In this document: positions 1 through 9,994 of the stretch, in pieces
Layout of the letters: every line of letters begins with the position of its first letter
Numbering within the stretch: position 1 is the stretch's first letter
From: Rhizobium sp. Root1203
GTDB taxonomy: Bacteria; Pseudomonadota; Alphaproteobacteria; Rhizobiales; Rhizobiaceae
Reading direction: 5' to 3'
DNA length: 64,000 nt
Assembly: GCF_001424945.1 (NCBI RefSeq)
Contig: NZ_LMCW01000012.1
Span: 388,373 to 452,372, forward strand
Notes under the pieces: model-generated
Database searches by the model: none
The model's input: only the letters and a program-made list of their open reading frames with translations
What the model was told of the DNA's origin: nothing
Position numbers and translations under genes: made by a program

Positions 1-2
1 TG

Positions 3-1111
3 CTGGTTCCAGATCGAATGCAACGCAGTTCAGCAGCCTACCTGAGGGTGCCCTCCAAAGCCAATAGATGCTGGCTGAAGATCTCGGTCGGCGTCTGAAA
101 CCCCAGGCACTTGCGCGGCGTGTCGTTAAGCCGGTCGCACAGGGTGCGGATGTCCTCGTTGGTCACATCTAGTACAATTGTCTCCGGCGGCAGATAGCGC
201 CGGACGCGCTTGTTGGTGTTCTCGACCGTGCCTTTCTGCCAAGGCGCTTGCGGGTCACAGAACCAGGCTGTTGTTCCCATGCCATTCTCCAGTTCGCGCC
301 ATGAGACGAATTCAAGCCCCCGGTCGAATGTCAGGCTTTGTCGGGCTTGCGCGGGCAGGGGTGCCAGATGACGGATCAACTGGTTCATGATCGGCTTCGA
401 TCGCCTGTCATTGTTACGGAACAGAACGGTGTATCGGCTCTTGCGTTCGACGACGGTGGCGATGTTGGCGGAGCCGTGCTCCTTCCTGAAGATCATCAGG
501 TCCGCTTCCCAGTGGCCAAATTCGCTGCGGGAATTGACGGCTTCAGGCCTGTTTCGAATGGCGCATTCCATTGGAAAGACGAGACTTCTGGGCTTGCGCG
601 CATATCTCGGGCGCCGTTTCCTGCGCCGCTCCGGCAAGTGCCGAGCCAGTTGCTGATCCCGGCCTTCCTGGGAGTAGACATACTGATAGATCGTCTCATG
701 GCTCAATCTGGAAGACGAGCCGCTGGCAAGCCTCAGTCGCCCGGAAATCTGTTCCGGCGACCAGCCGTCCTTCAGGCGATCGATCACGGCGGCGCACAGG
801 TGTGGATCGCGCAACAGCTTGCGATACCGCCGGCGGCGATCGTTAGCCATCTCCTGCGCCGTCACATGCCAGTAGCCTTGGGCGAGTGAAACTTCACGAT
901 CGTGCCAGAAATTCCGACGCAATTCACGGCTGATCGTCGACCGGTCTCGGCGCAGCGTCCGTGCGATCTCCGCCTGACTGATCTTCTTCTCATGCATCCG
1001 CGCGATGACGCGACGTTCGTCCATACTCAACTGCACAAAAGAGCGGGCCATTCCATCCTCCTGAAATCATGGCCAATATTGTCTCTGTTGCATTTGAAAA
1101 TGGAATCCACC
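3..1111 (-). mobile_element. IS30-family insertion sequence
   Basis: This is a one-gene insertion sequence of about 1.1 kb. The right end, read inward from 1111, and the left end, read from about 4, share GGATTCC/GGTTCC followed after a short variable stretch by AATGCAAC. This gives imperfect terminal inverted repeats of about 20 bp, with AATGCAAC at 17-24 and GTTGCATT at 1088-1095. The transposase fills the space between them. The left boundary is at the window edge, so the exact end and any target duplication cannot be confirmed. The right end is duplicated immediately outside the element. Confidence 0.8.
38..1051 (-). CDS. IS30-family transposase
   Basis: This 337-residue DDE transposase would cut and join the ends of its own element. 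The N-terminus carries a helix-turn-helix of the IS30 type (SQAEIARTLRRDRSTISREL, residues about 25-44). Candidate catalytic acidic residues are in GHWEADLM, TFDRGLEF and KGTVENTNK, which matches the D-D-E spacing of the family. The length is normal for IS30 transposases (about 320-380). The frame is intact, so the element may be active. A second copy of its first 24 codons, fused to unrelated sequence, lies at 1142-1215. Confidence 0.93.
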   Translation of the reverse strand: MARSFVQLSMDERRVIARMHEKKISQAEIARTLRRDRSTISRELRRNFWHDREVSLAQGYWHVTAQEMANDRRRRYRKLLRDPHLCAAVIDRLKDGWSPEQISGRLRLASGSSSRLSHETIYQYVYSQEGRDQQLARHLPERRRKRRPRYARKPRSLVFPMECAIRNRPEAVNSRSEFGHWEADLMIFRKEHGSANIATVVERKSRYTVLFRNNDRRSKPIMNQLIRHLAPLPAQARQSLTFDRGLEFVSWRELENGMGTTAWFCDPQAPWQKGTVENTNKRVRRYLPPETIVLDVTNEDIRTLCDRLNDTPRKCLGFQTPTEIFSQHLLALEGTLR

Positions 1112-1141
1112 CGCGAGATGCGGATGCTGGTCACCGACACG

Positions 1142-1275
1142 CTGATCTTCTTCTCATGCATCCGCGCGATGACGCGACGTTCGTCCATACTCAACTGCAC
1201 AAAAGAGCGGGCCATTCCATCCTCCTGAAATCATGGCCAATATTGTCTCTGTTGCATTTGAAAATGGAATCCACC
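1142..1275. repeat. Second copy of the IS30 right end
   Basis: Positions 978-1111 and 1142-1275 are a 134-bp direct repeat, apparently identical. The copies are separated by 30 bp and offset by 164 bp. Each carries the first 24 transposase codons, the upstream region and the right inverted repeat. The outer copy is therefore a solo IS end. It may be the relic of an earlier insertion or a by-product of transposition next to an existing end. Confidence 0.9.
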
Positions 1276-1408
1276 GCCCTTACATGGCAAGATCGGATAA
1301 GATAGATTATGGAACCAACATGCAGCTTTGTAACTGCTGGTGAGATCGCGTCGCCGGATATGCGGCTCAGCGAGTGCCTTGAGCACACCAGAGCTCATCG
1401 ATGAAAAT

Positions 1409-2239
1409 CTATGTGTTTTCGAGTTCGGTCAATTCGACGTCGAAACTCATCTGGTCGTAAGCTGGAACCACATGCTCCGGCGTCTCGGCCATGACGGTGT
1501 CGTAGTCAAGCGGCGTATGCATGTGCGTGAGGATCGCCTTCTTCGGCTTCAGGCGATCGATCCAGTCGAGCGATTGCTCCAGCGACAGATGGCTTGGATG
1601 ATACCGGTATTGCAGGGCGTCGATGATGAGGACATCGAGCGCTCCAAGTTTTCCAACAGTATCCGGCGGAAAATCACTGATATCGCTGCAATAAGCGACA
1701 TTGCCGATGCGAAATCCCAACGATATTATATCGCCGTGCTGTTGAGCGTGCGGACGGAATGAAATGACGCCGCCCGCACCGCTCACGCGCAGCGGCGCGT
1801 CGATACTTTCAATGACCTTGGCTTCCACGATCGGCGGATAGTTGCTGCCGGGCGGCGTTTCCAGGCAATAGGAAAAACCCTGCCGGATACGATCCATCGT
1901 GATCTCGGTCGCGTAAATGGGAACGCGCTGCTGAGAGCCGAAGTAGTATCCCCGCAGGTCGTCCAGCCCATGAATGTGGTCGGCATGCGCATGGGTGTAG
2001 AGGACGGCGTCGACATGCTCGACCCGGGCGGCAATCATCTGCTCGCGGAAGTCCGGGCCGGTATCGATAACGACGGTCGTCACTCCGCCGTTGTCGTCAT
2101 ACTGCTGCACCATGAAAGATGCCCGTGTCCTGCGGTTTTTCGGGTTAGCCGGATCGCAGGCGCCCCAGTCGCCTGTGATGCGTGGTACGCCCGGCGAGGA
2201 CGAGCAACCGAGTATGGTGAAACGCCGCCGGTAGCCCAC
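1409..2239 (-). CDS. MBL-fold metallo-hydrolase (PhnP-like)
   Basis: This is a metallo-beta-lactamase-fold hydrolase of 276 residues, probably a cytoplasmic phosphodiesterase of the PhnP/RNase Z-like branch. The metal-binding HAHADHIHGLDDLR motif is clear, and a second-site histidine lies in ILTHMHTPLDYD near the C-terminus. The conserved FTILGCSSSPGVPRI start fits a GTG start at 2239, only 5 nt after the stop of tatD. A longer ATG frame would run into tatD. It forms one transcription unit with metG and tatD, a common order in rhizobia. The substrate is unknown. Confidence 0.88.
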   Translation of the reverse strand: MGYRRRFTILGCSSSPGVPRITGDWGACDPANPKNRRTRASFMVQQYDDNGGVTTVVIDTGPDFREQMIAARVEHVDAVLYTHAHADHIHGLDDLRGYYFGSQQRVPIYATEITMDRIRQGFSYCLETPPGSNYPPIVEAKVIESIDAPLRVSGAGGVISFRPHAQQHGDIISLGFRIGNVAYCSDISDFPPDTVGKLGALDVLIIDALQYRYHPSHLSLEQSLDWIDRLKPKKAILTHMHTPLDYDTVMAETPEHVVPAYDQMSFDVELTELENT

Positions 2240-2243
2240 GTCC

Positions 2244-3026
2244 TCAGATCCTTGGCATCTTCGAGAAAATGCGGAAGGCATTGTCCGTCGTCATCCGCGC
2301 CGTCTCAGCGTAGCTGAGACCGATCGTTTCGGCCAGGACCTCGGCGGTATTGACGACATACGACGGCTCGTTGCGCTTGCCGCGCCAACGTTTCGGCGCG
2401 AGGTACGGCGCGTCCGTCTCGACCAGCAGCCGGTCGTGCGGGACGGTCTTGGCGATCTCGCGCAATTCCTCCGACTTCGGGAACGTCAGGATTCCGGAAA
2501 ACGAAATATAGCCACCGAGTTCGACACCCGTCCTGGCAAGCTCCGGCCCTGCGGAGAAGCAGTGCAGGATGAAGGGGAAGGCACCCTTCCCCGTCTCCTC
2601 GGTCAGAATGCCAGCCATATCCACATCGGCGCTGCGGCTGTGAATGACCAAAGGCAAGCGCGTTTCGCGGGCGGCCGCGATATGACGCCGGAACCCGGTC
2701 TTCTGGTCCTCCGGCGTCTGCGTGTCGTAAAAATAGTCGAGGCCGGCTTCGCCGATCGCAACGACCTTCGCATGGGCGTTGGCGAGACGAACGAGGTCGT
2801 CGACCTGAATATCGAGCTCTTCATTGGCGCTGTTCGGATGAGTGCCGACCGAGCAGAATACCGAGGGATACTTCTCGGTAATCGAGAGCAAACCGTCGAG
2901 CTTGCGGACACGGGTCGAGATCGTCACCATCTGTTTCACACCTGAATCGTGGGCGCGCTTGACGATGTCGTCGCGCTCCTCCTCGAAGTCGGCGAAATCC
3001 AGATGGCAATGCGTGTCGATCAGCAT
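2244..3026 (-). CDS. tatD: TatD-family metal-dependent DNase
   Basis: This 260-residue TIM-barrel amidohydrolase-like nuclease belongs to the TatD/YcfH family. Signature motifs are the N-terminal MLIDTHCHLDF metal ligands, GEAGLDYFYD, RLPLVIHSR, FILHCFSAG and the C-terminal LLVETDAPYLAPKR. Family members are Mg-dependent 3'-5' exonucleases linked to DNA repair and turnover of damaged DNA. It starts 7 nt after metG on the same strand and is followed at 5 nt by the MBL-fold gene, so the three are probably co-transcribed. Confidence 0.95.
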   Translation of the reverse strand: MLIDTHCHLDFADFEEERDDIVKRAHDSGVKQMVTISTRVRKLDGLLSITEKYPSVFCSVGTHPNSANEELDIQVDDLVRLANAHAKVVAIGEAGLDYFYDTQTPEDQKTGFRRHIAAARETRLPLVIHSRSADVDMAGILTEETGKGAFPFILHCFSAGPELARTGVELGGYISFSGILTFPKSEELREIAKTVPHDRLLVETDAPYLAPKRWRGKRNEPSYVVNTAEVLAETIGLSYAETARMTTDNAFRIFSKMPRI

Positions 3027-3033
3027 GACGGCC

Positions 3034-4584
3034 TCACGCCTCCGGCGCGATATAACGCGGGAATACCGGCTTCGGCGCTTCGAGCGGCGTTCCCGGCACC
3101 AGGCGACCGGCCTCTCCGAGCGCGGCGAAGTCTCGCTTGCCTTCAGGCGCGGCGACGAGATCGAGCAGCTTGCCTGCCGATTCAGGCACGAATGGCTGAA
3201 GCAGGATCGCGATCTGGCGCACGACTTCGGCCGTCACGTAGAGCACGGTCCCCATGCGCGCCGGATCGGTCTTCTTGAGTGCCCATGGCTCCTGGCCGGC
3301 AAAGTAACGGTCGGTCTCGGACACGACTGCGATGATCGACGCGAGTGCGCGATGGATCAGCTGTTTGTTCATGTCGTCGCGGGTAGACGCCAGCAATGCG
3401 TCGGCCTGCGCCAGCATTGCCTTGTCCTCGTCGGACAGCGGGCCGCAGTCGGGGATCTTGCCGTCGCAGTTCTTGACAATCATCGACAGAGAGCGGCTGG
3501 CGAGGTTGCCGATGCCATTGGCGAGGTCGGAATTGATGCGGGTGCCGATGGCTTCTTCGCTGTAGCTGCCGTCCTGGCCGAATGAGACTTCGCGCAGGAA
3601 GAAATAGCGGACCTGGTCGAGGCCGAAGTGGTTGACCAGATTGACCGGGTCGACGACGTTGCCGAGAGACTTCGACATCTTCTCGCCCTTGTTGAGCAGG
3701 AAGCCGTGCGCGAAGACTCGCTTGGGCAGAGGAAGTTTCGCCGACATCAGGAAGGCTGGCCAATAGACCGCGTGGAAGCGGATGATGTCCTTGCCGATGA
3801 TGTGGACATCCGCCGGCCAGTACTTCGCCCTGGGGCCGTTCTTGTCTTCGATATAGCCGGTCGCGGTGATGTAGTTGGTCAGCGCGTCGACCCATACGTA
3901 CATGACGTGCGAGGGATCGTTCGGAACCTTGATGCCCCAATCGAAGGTCGTGCGCGAAATAGAGAGATCCTTGAGTCCCGACTTGACGAAGGAAATCACC
4001 TCGTTGCGGCGCTCCGCCGGACCGATGAAATCGGGGTTGGATTCGTAAAGCGCGAGAAGCTTGTCCTGATACTCGGAAAGCTTGAAGAAGTAGCTCGCCT
4101 CCTCCACCCATTCGACCGGCGTGCCTTGCGGGCCGTAGCGCACGCCGTCGGCGCGCAGCTCCGTCTCGTTCTCCTGATAGTACGCTTCATCGCGAACCGA
4201 GTACCAGCCGGCGTAAGAATCCTTGTAGATATCGCCGTTCTCGGCCATCAGGTTCCAGATGTCCCGGGACGTCTCGTGGTGGCGCTCTTGCGTCGTGCGA
4301 ATGAAATCGTCATTCGATGCGTTCAGCAACTCGGCCATCGCCTGGAACTCGCCGGAATTGCGGTCAGCAAGCTCCTGCGGCGTAATGCCTTCGGCGCGGG
4401 CCGTCTGCTGCATCTTCTGGCCGTGTTCGTCAGTTCCCGTCAGGAAGAAGACATCCTTGCCATCGAGGCGCTGGTAGCGCGCCATGGCGTCCGTCGCGAT
4501 CAGTTCGTAGGCGTGGCCGATGTGCGGCTTGCCGTTCGGGTAGGATATCGCGGTGGTGATATAGTAGGGTGTCTTGTCTGTCAT
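3034..4584 (-). CDS. metG: Methionyl-tRNA synthetase
   Basis: This class I synthetase charges tRNA-Met. It has the HIGH signature ([13 protein letters not shown]) at the N-terminus and KMSKS in [14 protein letters not shown], followed by the anticodon-binding helical domain. It lacks the four-cysteine zinc knuckle in the connective region, which marks the zinc-free form of about 515 residues. ATG at 4584 ([12 protein letters not shown]) was preferred. An ATG three codons upstream at 4593 is also in frame. It is the first gene of the metG-tatD-MBL unit. Confidence 0.97.
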   Translation of the reverse strand: MTDKTPYYITTAISYPNGKPHIGHAYELIATDAMARYQRLDGKDVFFLTGTDEHGQKMQQTARAEGITPQELADRNSGEFQAMAELLNASNDDFIRTTQERHHETSRDIWNLMAENGDIYKDSYAGWYSVRDEAYYQENETELRADGVRYGPQGTPVEWVEEASYFFKLSEYQDKLLALYESNPDFIGPAERRNEVISFVKSGLKDLSISRTTFDWGIKVPNDPSHVMYVWVDALTNYITATGYIEDKNGPRAKYWPADVHIIGKDIIRFHAVYWPAFLMSAKLPLPKRVFAHGFLLNKGEKMSKSLGNVVDPVNLVNHFGLDQVRYFFLREVSFGQDGSYSEEAIGTRINSDLANGIGNLASRSLSMIVKNCDGKIPDCGPLSDEDKAMLAQADALLASTRDDMNKQLIHRALASIIAVVSETDRYFAGQEPWALKKTDPARMGTVLYVTAEVVRQIAILLQPFVPESAGKLLDLVAAPEGKRDFAALGEAGRLVPGTPLEAPKPVFPRYIAPEA

Positions 4585-4822
4585 GGCGGCCATTCTTGTC
4601 CGGCTTACTCTATAAAATTTGTCAGCCGCTCCTTAGCGCATGTGACGGCGAAGCGAAACACTAAGTTTCGAAAGGATCAGGGATTGAGAGGCTGCCGGCC
4701 CGATGAGCTTGACTCGCTTTTTGCCGCACTCTAGGCAGGAGGAAGGCAAGACAGGGCGACAACAACGTGACATTTCAAGCACCCCGCAGCGGCGTTTCAC
4801 GCCAAGGCTCGAGGCCCCCGGC

Positions 4823-5620
4823 TTGACCTTATCCAGTTTCGATCCGCTTTATTCATTTTCAGGTTTCTTTGTCGGCGCCCTCGTCGGCATTACCGGCGTT
4901 GGCGGCGGCTCACTGATGACGCCCTTGCTCGTTCTCCTCTTCGGCATTCACCCTGCGACGGCTGTTGGAACCGATCTGCTTTACGCCGCGGTGACCAAGT
5001 CTGCCGGGACGGCCGTTCACGGCATGCACGGCCGGATCAACTGGCGCGTCGTCGGCTGTCTTGCTGCCGGCAGCGTCCCGGCCGCCCTGCTTATGCTTTT
5101 CCTGATGGCAGGGGTCGACCGCAAAAGCGTCGAGGTTGCGCATACCATTACGACTGCACTCGGCTGGCTTTTGGTGATGACCGCTTTCATGCTTGTCTTT
5201 CGTCGGCAGGTGCTCGCACTTCTCAAGCGCAAGATGGGCGACCGACGTCCGATGCGGCCGGTGACGATCGCCATCCTGACAACGCTGCTGGGTCTGGCTC
5301 TCGGCATTCTGGTCACCCTCACCTCGGTCGGCGCCGGCGCTCTCGGCGTTACCGTCCTGTTGATCCTTTACCCACGCCTTGACGTTCGTGAAATCGTCGG
5401 ATCCGACATCGTGCACGCAGTCCCGCTTACCCTCATCGGCGGGATGGGCTACTGGATGATCGGAGAAATCGACTGGGGGATCCTGCTTGCGCTGCTCGCC
5501 GGATCCATCCCCGGGATCATTGCCGGCAGCCTGCTGGCCCCCAAGCTGCACGAACGGACGATCCGCCTCGTGCTCGCCGGCACGCTGGCTGTCGTAGCCT
5601 GGAAACTGCTGGCCAGCTGA
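4823..5620 (+). CDS. TauE/SafE (TSUP) family membrane transporter
   Basis: This integral membrane protein of about 265 residues belongs to the sulfite exporter TauE/SafE family. It shows the family pattern of two related halves of hydrophobic helices, each opening with a glycine-rich signature (GALVGITGVGGGSLMTPLL and a second near LVTLTSVGAGALG). The frame is open from 4703, but the first 40 codons are polar and unlike the family. The TTG at 4823 (LTLSSFDPLYSFSGFF) is the likelier start. Substrates of the family include sulfite and organosulfonates. The one here cannot be told from sequence. Confidence 0.85.
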   Translation: MTLSSFDPLYSFSGFFVGALVGITGVGGGSLMTPLLVLLFGIHPATAVGTDLLYAAVTKSAGTAVHGMHGRINWRVVGCLAAGSVPAALLMLFLMAGVDRKSVEVAHTITTALGWLLVMTAFMLVFRRQVLALLKRKMGDRRPMRPVTIAILTTLLGLALGILVTLTSVGAGALGVTVLLILYPRLDVREIVGSDIVHAVPLTLIGGMGYWMIGEIDWGILLALLAGSIPGIIAGSLLAPKLHERTIRLVLAGTLAVVAWKLLAS

Positions 5621-5630
5621 TCTCAGCCGA

Positions 5631-6656
5631 TCATGGACCTGGCTGCTTGATATCGCCGAGGATGCTCAGAACCGTCTGCTTGCGATCGAGATTGTAGGCG
5701 TCAGACACCGTCAGTCGTTCTGAAATGTCCGAATGGAGGCGCGAGAGCCTCTCGGCCGTGTCGACCTGCCCCGCCATCGCAGCCGCCCGAGCCTTCTGCA
5801 TCAGATCATCGCCGACGTGGTTGGTGAAAAACTCGAAGATCGTATCGCCATCCTTGCCCGAGATCGCATCGGCCAGCCGGTGCATTGCCTTGCGCGCCGA
5901 AGCTCCGTGCGACGTCAAGACATCGTTATAGGCCGCAATGATCTCGCCGCCTCCGTAGTTGACGAGCTTCAAGGCCTCGCCGACGCTGCCGTGAGCGATT
6001 GCAAGCAGATCTCGATCACCGGCGTCGATGCCGAGATTGGCCAGCGCACTGCCGAGGGCATCATCGCCAAGAGGCGAGAGCTTCAACGGCAGGCATCGCG
6101 AACGGATCGTCGGCAACAGCTTGCCCGGCGCATGCGACACCAGAAGAAAGAGCGCGCGCTTTGGCGGCTCCTCCAATATCTTCAAAATGGCGTTCGCCGC
6201 ACTGCGGTTCATGTCGTCGGCCGGATCGATGATGACGATTCGCCAGTTGCCTGTGCCGGATGTCTGCGAAAAGAAGCGCCCTGCCCGCCGGACTTCGTCG
6301 ACCGTGATTGCCGACTTGATTTTGCCGGTCTTTTCGTCAACCGGGCGCGTAAGATAAAGCAGATTGTGAGAGGCGCCCGACGCGATCTGTCGGCTGACGG
6401 CCGAGTTCGGATCAGGATCGGCGATCACCTCCGGCGCGGTCGCCGGATCAGAGTGGGTGAGGACATGGTTCGCGAAGCGAAAGGCGAGCGTCGCTTTCCC
6501 TATCCCAGGCGGCCCCTCAAGCAACAGGGCATGATGCCCCTTGCCCGAGCGGTAGGACTGCGCCAGAAACGCTTCCGCATCCTCATGTCCAAAAAGTCTC
6601 GGGTTCTCCGGCGGCCAGATGGCGCCATCAAGAAGACCTGGCCGTTCGTCACTCAT
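5631..6656 (-). CDS. holB: DNA polymerase III subunit delta'
   Basis: This is the clamp-loader subunit delta' (341 residues) of the replicative polymerase, an AAA+ protein. A Walker A-like loop [12 protein letters not shown] is present, followed by typical sensor regions ([19 protein letters not shown] and [14 protein letters not shown]). The start is ATG at 6656 ([11 protein letters not shown]), which overlaps the end of tmk by 8 nt. The longer frame to 6947 merely overlaps tmk in another phase. The tmk-holB pairing is widespread in bacteria and suggests translational coupling. Confidence 0.94.
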   Translation of the reverse strand: MSDERPGLLDGAIWPPENPRLFGHEDAEAFLAQSYRSGKGHHALLLEGPPGIGKATLAFRFANHVLTHSDPATAPEVIADPDPNSAVSRQIASGASHNLLYLTRPVDEKTGKIKSAITVDEVRRAGRFFSQTSGTGNWRIVIIDPADDMNRSAANAILKILEEPPKRALFLLVSHAPGKLLPTIRSRCLPLKLSPLGDDALGSALANLGIDAGDRDLLAIAHGSVGEALKLVNYGGGEIIAAYNDVLTSHGASARKAMHRLADAISGKDGDTIFEFFTNHVGDDLMQKARAAAMAGQVDTAERLSRLHSDISERLTVSDAYNLDRKQTVLSILGDIKQPGP

Positions 6657-7332
6657 GAGCCGCTTCCGCCATTTTCTGTGTGTTTCGAGGCGCCAGGCGT
6701 TGTTCGACAATCGCGAGAATTTCGGTGGCGAGGGCTTCTTCGGTCTGCAGAGCATCGACGACATGGCAGCGCTCGGGCTCTCTGGCTGCGATGTCGAGAA
6801 AGGCTTCGCGGCGCTTCTCGTGCGTGTCCAGTTCCTCCTTCTCGAACCGATCAGGAGCCACGTCGCCGGCGACGCCACGCCTTTGTGCACGTGCAAGACC
6901 CGCCCGCGCCGGCAGGTCGAGAATGAGTGTACAATCCGGAACGACACCGTCCACCGCTACGCGCTGCAGCGTTTCGATGAAGTCCGGCTGCAGGTTGCCC
7001 GTCACGCCTTGATAGACACGCGAGGAATCCATGAAGCGGTCGCACAATACGACCTTGCCTTCATCGAGCGCCGGGCGGATGACCTCCTCGACGTGATCGT
7101 TGCGAGCCGCTGCAAAAAGGATCGCTTCCATTCTCGTGCCGAAGGACTCGGCCGCGCCCGACAGAAGCACGTGACGCACCGCTTCCGCACCTGGCGATCC
7201 GCCGGGCTCACGCGTCAGAAGCACATTATAGCCTTTCGAACGCAGAGCTTCCGCAAGGCGACGAATCTGGGTCGATTTGCCCGCGCCTTCACCGCCCTCA
7301 AATGTAACAAGCAATCCAGTACCGGATAACAA
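6649..7332 (-). CDS. tmk: Thymidylate kinase
   Basis: This enzyme phosphorylates dTMP to dTDP. Motifs are the P-loop [12 protein letters not shown], the DRF box in [16 protein letters not shown] and a LID region [12 protein letters not shown]. The family usually begins a few residues before the P-loop strand. The TTG at 7332, with CAGGAAC upstream, gives [14 protein letters not shown]. An ATG at 7380 adds 16 unlike residues and has no visible ribosome-binding site. The end overlaps holB by 8 nt. Confidence 0.93.
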   Translation of the reverse strand: MLSGTGLLVTFEGGEGAGKSTQIRRLAEALRSKGYNVLLTREPGGSPGAEAVRHVLLSGAAESFGTRMEAILFAAARNDHVEEVIRPALDEGKVVLCDRFMDSSRVYQGVTGNLQPDFIETLQRVAVDGVVPDCTLILDLPARAGLARAQRRGVAGDVAPDRFEKEELDTHEKRREAFLDIAAREPERCHVVDALQTEEALATEILAIVEQRLAPRNTQKMAEAAHE

Positions 7333-7463
7333 TGACAAGTTCCTGCATTTCGGCGCCCGCGCCGCGCCACTGCCGTACATCTAGCGGAAGTTCGCCGTGA
7401 GCGGAACCGCCCAGCCATCAACTCGAAGGCAGTTTGCCTCACAGTGAACAGCGAATATGGCGA

Positions 7464-8672
7464 TCACGTGGGCTCCGGCTTGTCCCACAGCCAGGAAAAG
7501 AGAAGTGACTCGCCAAGCTCCAGCAGCGCATCGACCGCGCGGCTGCTCAACGAACCCGCTTCGACCGCATCCTTGGTATAAAGCGGAACCTCACGCAGCA
7601 GCCGGCTGCCCGCAAATATGCGCAGCGTACCTGCTTCCCGGTCCGCAGCGACGGGCGCCGTCAGTGGCCAGCGATAGACGATCCGGGCGGCAAGCCGGTC
7701 GGGGTTGTTCACCGGAATATAAACGCTGACCATGCTCTTGGCGACGAGATCGACACTGCGCGAGGCACCTCCGTAGACGCTGGCCGTGCCGACCACCTCC
7801 TGATTGGCGAACAGCTGCCGGATCTCGAACGCGCCCAATCCCCATTCGAGGACGCGTTTTGCCTCCTCGGTCCGCTCCTTGTCGGAGGCCATGCCGCCGA
7901 GGGTCATGAACAGCCTGCGACCGTTGCGCTCGGCGGAGGCAACGATCGAATATCCCTCACCTTCGGCAAAGCCAGTGGCGAGCCCATCGACGCCGAGGCC
8001 GAAACCGAGCAAGGGATTGCGGTTGCGCTGGAAAATCTTGTTCCACTCGAAATCGGGCAGAGCAAAATAGGGATAGAAATCGGGATAAGCCTGCTGCAGC
8101 TGCACGGCAAGCGTCACCATGTCGAAGGCAGTCGTCTTGCTCCTGCCGTCAGGAAGCCCGGTCGAATTGCCGAAGATCGACCGTTGCATGCCGAGTGTCC
8201 TTGCCCGCCGCGTCATCGTCTCGGCAAACGCAGGTTCACCGCCACTCATTCCCTCTGCAAGGATAATGCAGCTGTCGTTCGCGCCCTGAATGGTGATCCC
8301 CTTGACGAGGTCCTCGACCCGCACGTTCGACTTGAGCGCCGCAAACATGGTTGCCGCGCGCGACGGCGCTCCGCCTGTTCGCCAGGCATACTCAGACACC
8401 GGATATTGTGTATCGAGCGTAATTTGCCCCTTCGTCAACGCATCGAAGACAAGCTCCACTGTCATCAGCTTGGCAAGGGAGGCCGGCGAGAACGTCTGGT
8501 GCTCATTCTTTGCCAGGAGCACCGTGCCGGTCGACGCTTCGATCATGTAGGCTTGGGAAGCCTTGGTCACAAAACCGGGATTGGAATCGGCAGTAGCCGC
8601 CATGGCGCCGCTCGCGAAGAACAGCAGATTGGCCGAGAGGCAAAGCACATGTTTCAACATCCAAACCCTCAT
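7464..8672 (-). CDS. D-alanyl-D-alanine carboxypeptidase family protein (S11), KTG motif altered
   Basis: This is an exported penicillin-binding-protein-type carboxypeptidase (DacF/DacC family) of about 402 residues that would trim peptidoglycan stem peptides in the periplasm. A signal peptide (MLKHVLCLSANLLFFASGAMAA) precedes the catalytic SLAK tetrad in FSPASLAKLMT. The second motif reads GAND instead of SGN. The third motif, normally KTG, reads ATG in GVDGLATGFAEGEG. The C-terminal beta-rich domain is intact. ATG at 8672 is preceded by AGGGA. It sits between tmk and rlpA, which fits a cell-wall context. Confidence 0.9.
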   Translation of the reverse strand: MRVWMLKHVLCLSANLLFFASGAMAATADSNPGFVTKASQAYMIEASTGTVLLAKNEHQTFSPASLAKLMTVELVFDALTKGQITLDTQYPVSEYAWRTGGAPSRAATMFAALKSNVRVEDLVKGITIQGANDSCIILAEGMSGGEPAFAETMTRRARTLGMQRSIFGNSTGLPDGRSKTTAFDMVTLAVQLQQAYPDFYPYFALPDFEWNKIFQRNRNPLLGFGLGVDGLATGFAEGEGYSIVASAERNGRRLFMTLGGMASDKERTEEAKRVLEWGLGAFEIRQLFANQEVVGTASVYGGASRSVDLVAKSMVSVYIPVNNPDRLAARIVYRWPLTAPVAADREAGTLRIFAGSRLLREVPLYTKDAVEAGSLSSRAVDALLELGESLLFSWLWDKPEPT

Positions 8673-8716
8673 CGACCAGATCCCTGCCAGCCTCCTGGAA
8701 GAATCGCAGAAGCATA

Positions 8717-9811
8717 TCACTTCAGCGCGGGTTTTGCGGCCTTCTGACGCTTGAACGAGGCGAGAATGGACTCTTCGGTCATACCGTCGTTGCGGACCAT
8801 GACGGCATCGAAGGCAAGGTCGACGGTGACGGTCTTCACGCCATCCTCCTGGTAACCCATGGCGAGCGAACCTCCCTGCTGCCAGCCAAAGGGACGCTCG
8901 TAGGGACGCGGACCGATTTCAGGCAAAACGACCATCTGGTCGAAGGGCTGCGCGACGGCACCTGATGACATCGGCCGCGGGACAGGTGCGGCATTGTACG
9001 GCGCGCTGGGTGTTGATCCGGCATAGGATGTCGCGGAAACAGGAACCGGCACGTTTTCCGGCTGCGGCGGTGTGAAGCCACCGAAGCTCTGGATCTCGTC
9101 GGCGGTCATGCGCTTGTTGTTGGATGCGACCATGACGCCGCTCGCAATCTGGCCGCCACCCGGGTTGTTGATGCCGGGAATACGGCTGCCCTTCGGCACA
9201 TACGAGGCCATCAGGTAGGGCATGTCGTGTCCGTCCATGCGGGCGCGGCCGACATATTGGACGCGTACCTTGCCGGTGCCGCTGTGCTGCAGATCCAACA
9301 TATCGGCAGTCTTGTTCGAAAGATCGATCAGGCGACCTTCATGATACGGCCCGCGGTCGTTGACGCGGACAATGACCGACGAGCCGGTTTCGACGTTCGT
9401 CACGCGGGCATAGCTTGGCAGCGGAAAGGTCGGATGCGCGGCGGAAAGGTGCATCTGATCGTAGACCTCGCCGTTGGCCGTCAGCCGGCCGTGAAAGGCC
9501 GATCCGTACCACGATGCCATGCCCACCTTGTTGTAGGAAAAGTCCTCCTTGGGGTAGTACCACTTGCCCTTGACCACATACGGATTGCCGACGAGATATC
9601 GGCCGCCGCCCTTGGGTATATTGTCACCGGAGGCGACGCGAGGGCTCGCCTTAACGCCATATTCCTTCTCGGAGAAGTACTCCTTGCCGTGGGTTCGCTT
9701 GGCTGTAACAGACGGCGCAGTGCCACAAGCCGTCACCGTCGCACAGACCAGCGATAGCCCCACCCATCGCATTCCCGTTGCCAATGACGCCGCCCCGAAG
9801 TCTCGTCTCAT
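8717..9811 (-). CDS. rlpA: RlpA-family septal-ring lipoprotein
   Basis: This double-psi beta-barrel protein of the RlpA family (about 364 residues) is, in some bacteria, a lytic transglycosylase acting on stem-free glycan at the septum. The N-terminus has a signal sequence ending in a lipobox-like TACG. The barrel is clear: GMASWYGSAFHGRLTANGE, SYARVTNVETGSSVIVRVND and RGPYHEGRLIDLS. A long proline-rich C-terminal tail without a recognisable SPOR domain follows. ATG at 9811 is chosen. An in-frame GTG at 9820 is possible. It is the last chromosomal gene before the prophage. Confidence 0.93.
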   Translation of the reverse strand: MRRDFGAASLATGMRWVGLSLVCATVTACGTAPSVTAKRTHGKEYFSEKEYGVKASPRVASGDNIPKGGGRYLVGNPYVVKGKWYYPKEDFSYNKVGMASWYGSAFHGRLTANGEVYDQMHLSAAHPTFPLPSYARVTNVETGSSVIVRVNDRGPYHEGRLIDLSNKTADMLDLQHSGTGKVRVQYVGRARMDGHDMPYLMASYVPKGSRIPGINNPGGGQIASGVMVASNNKRMTADEIQSFGGFTPPQPENVPVPVSATSYAGSTPSAPYNAAPVPRPMSSGAVAQPFDQMVVLPEIGPRPYERPFGWQQGGSLAMGYQEDGVKTVTVDLAFDAVMVRNDGMTEESILASFKRQKAAKPALK

Positions 9812-9994
9812 ATATCCCACGCCGCACTCAAGACCGTTATGGTTAAGAAATCCACCCTCATGGGTAAGACACCCCTAATACCTTCAACCTAACGAGACTT
9901 TAATCATGCGGCTTTCATGGCAAATTTGCGAAAACTTTCGGCAAGATAGGAACAATTCTAATTAGTATGGTTAATAAATCACTAATATGCCTTG
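9812..9994. other. Intergenic chromosome/prophage junction region
   Basis: This AT-rich gap separates rlpA from the first phage gene. It should hold the rlpA promoter and, somewhere inside, the left attachment site. No tRNA gene, integrase or coding frame is visible here. The other end of the prophage is outside the window, so the attachment core cannot be identified. Confidence 0.5.
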
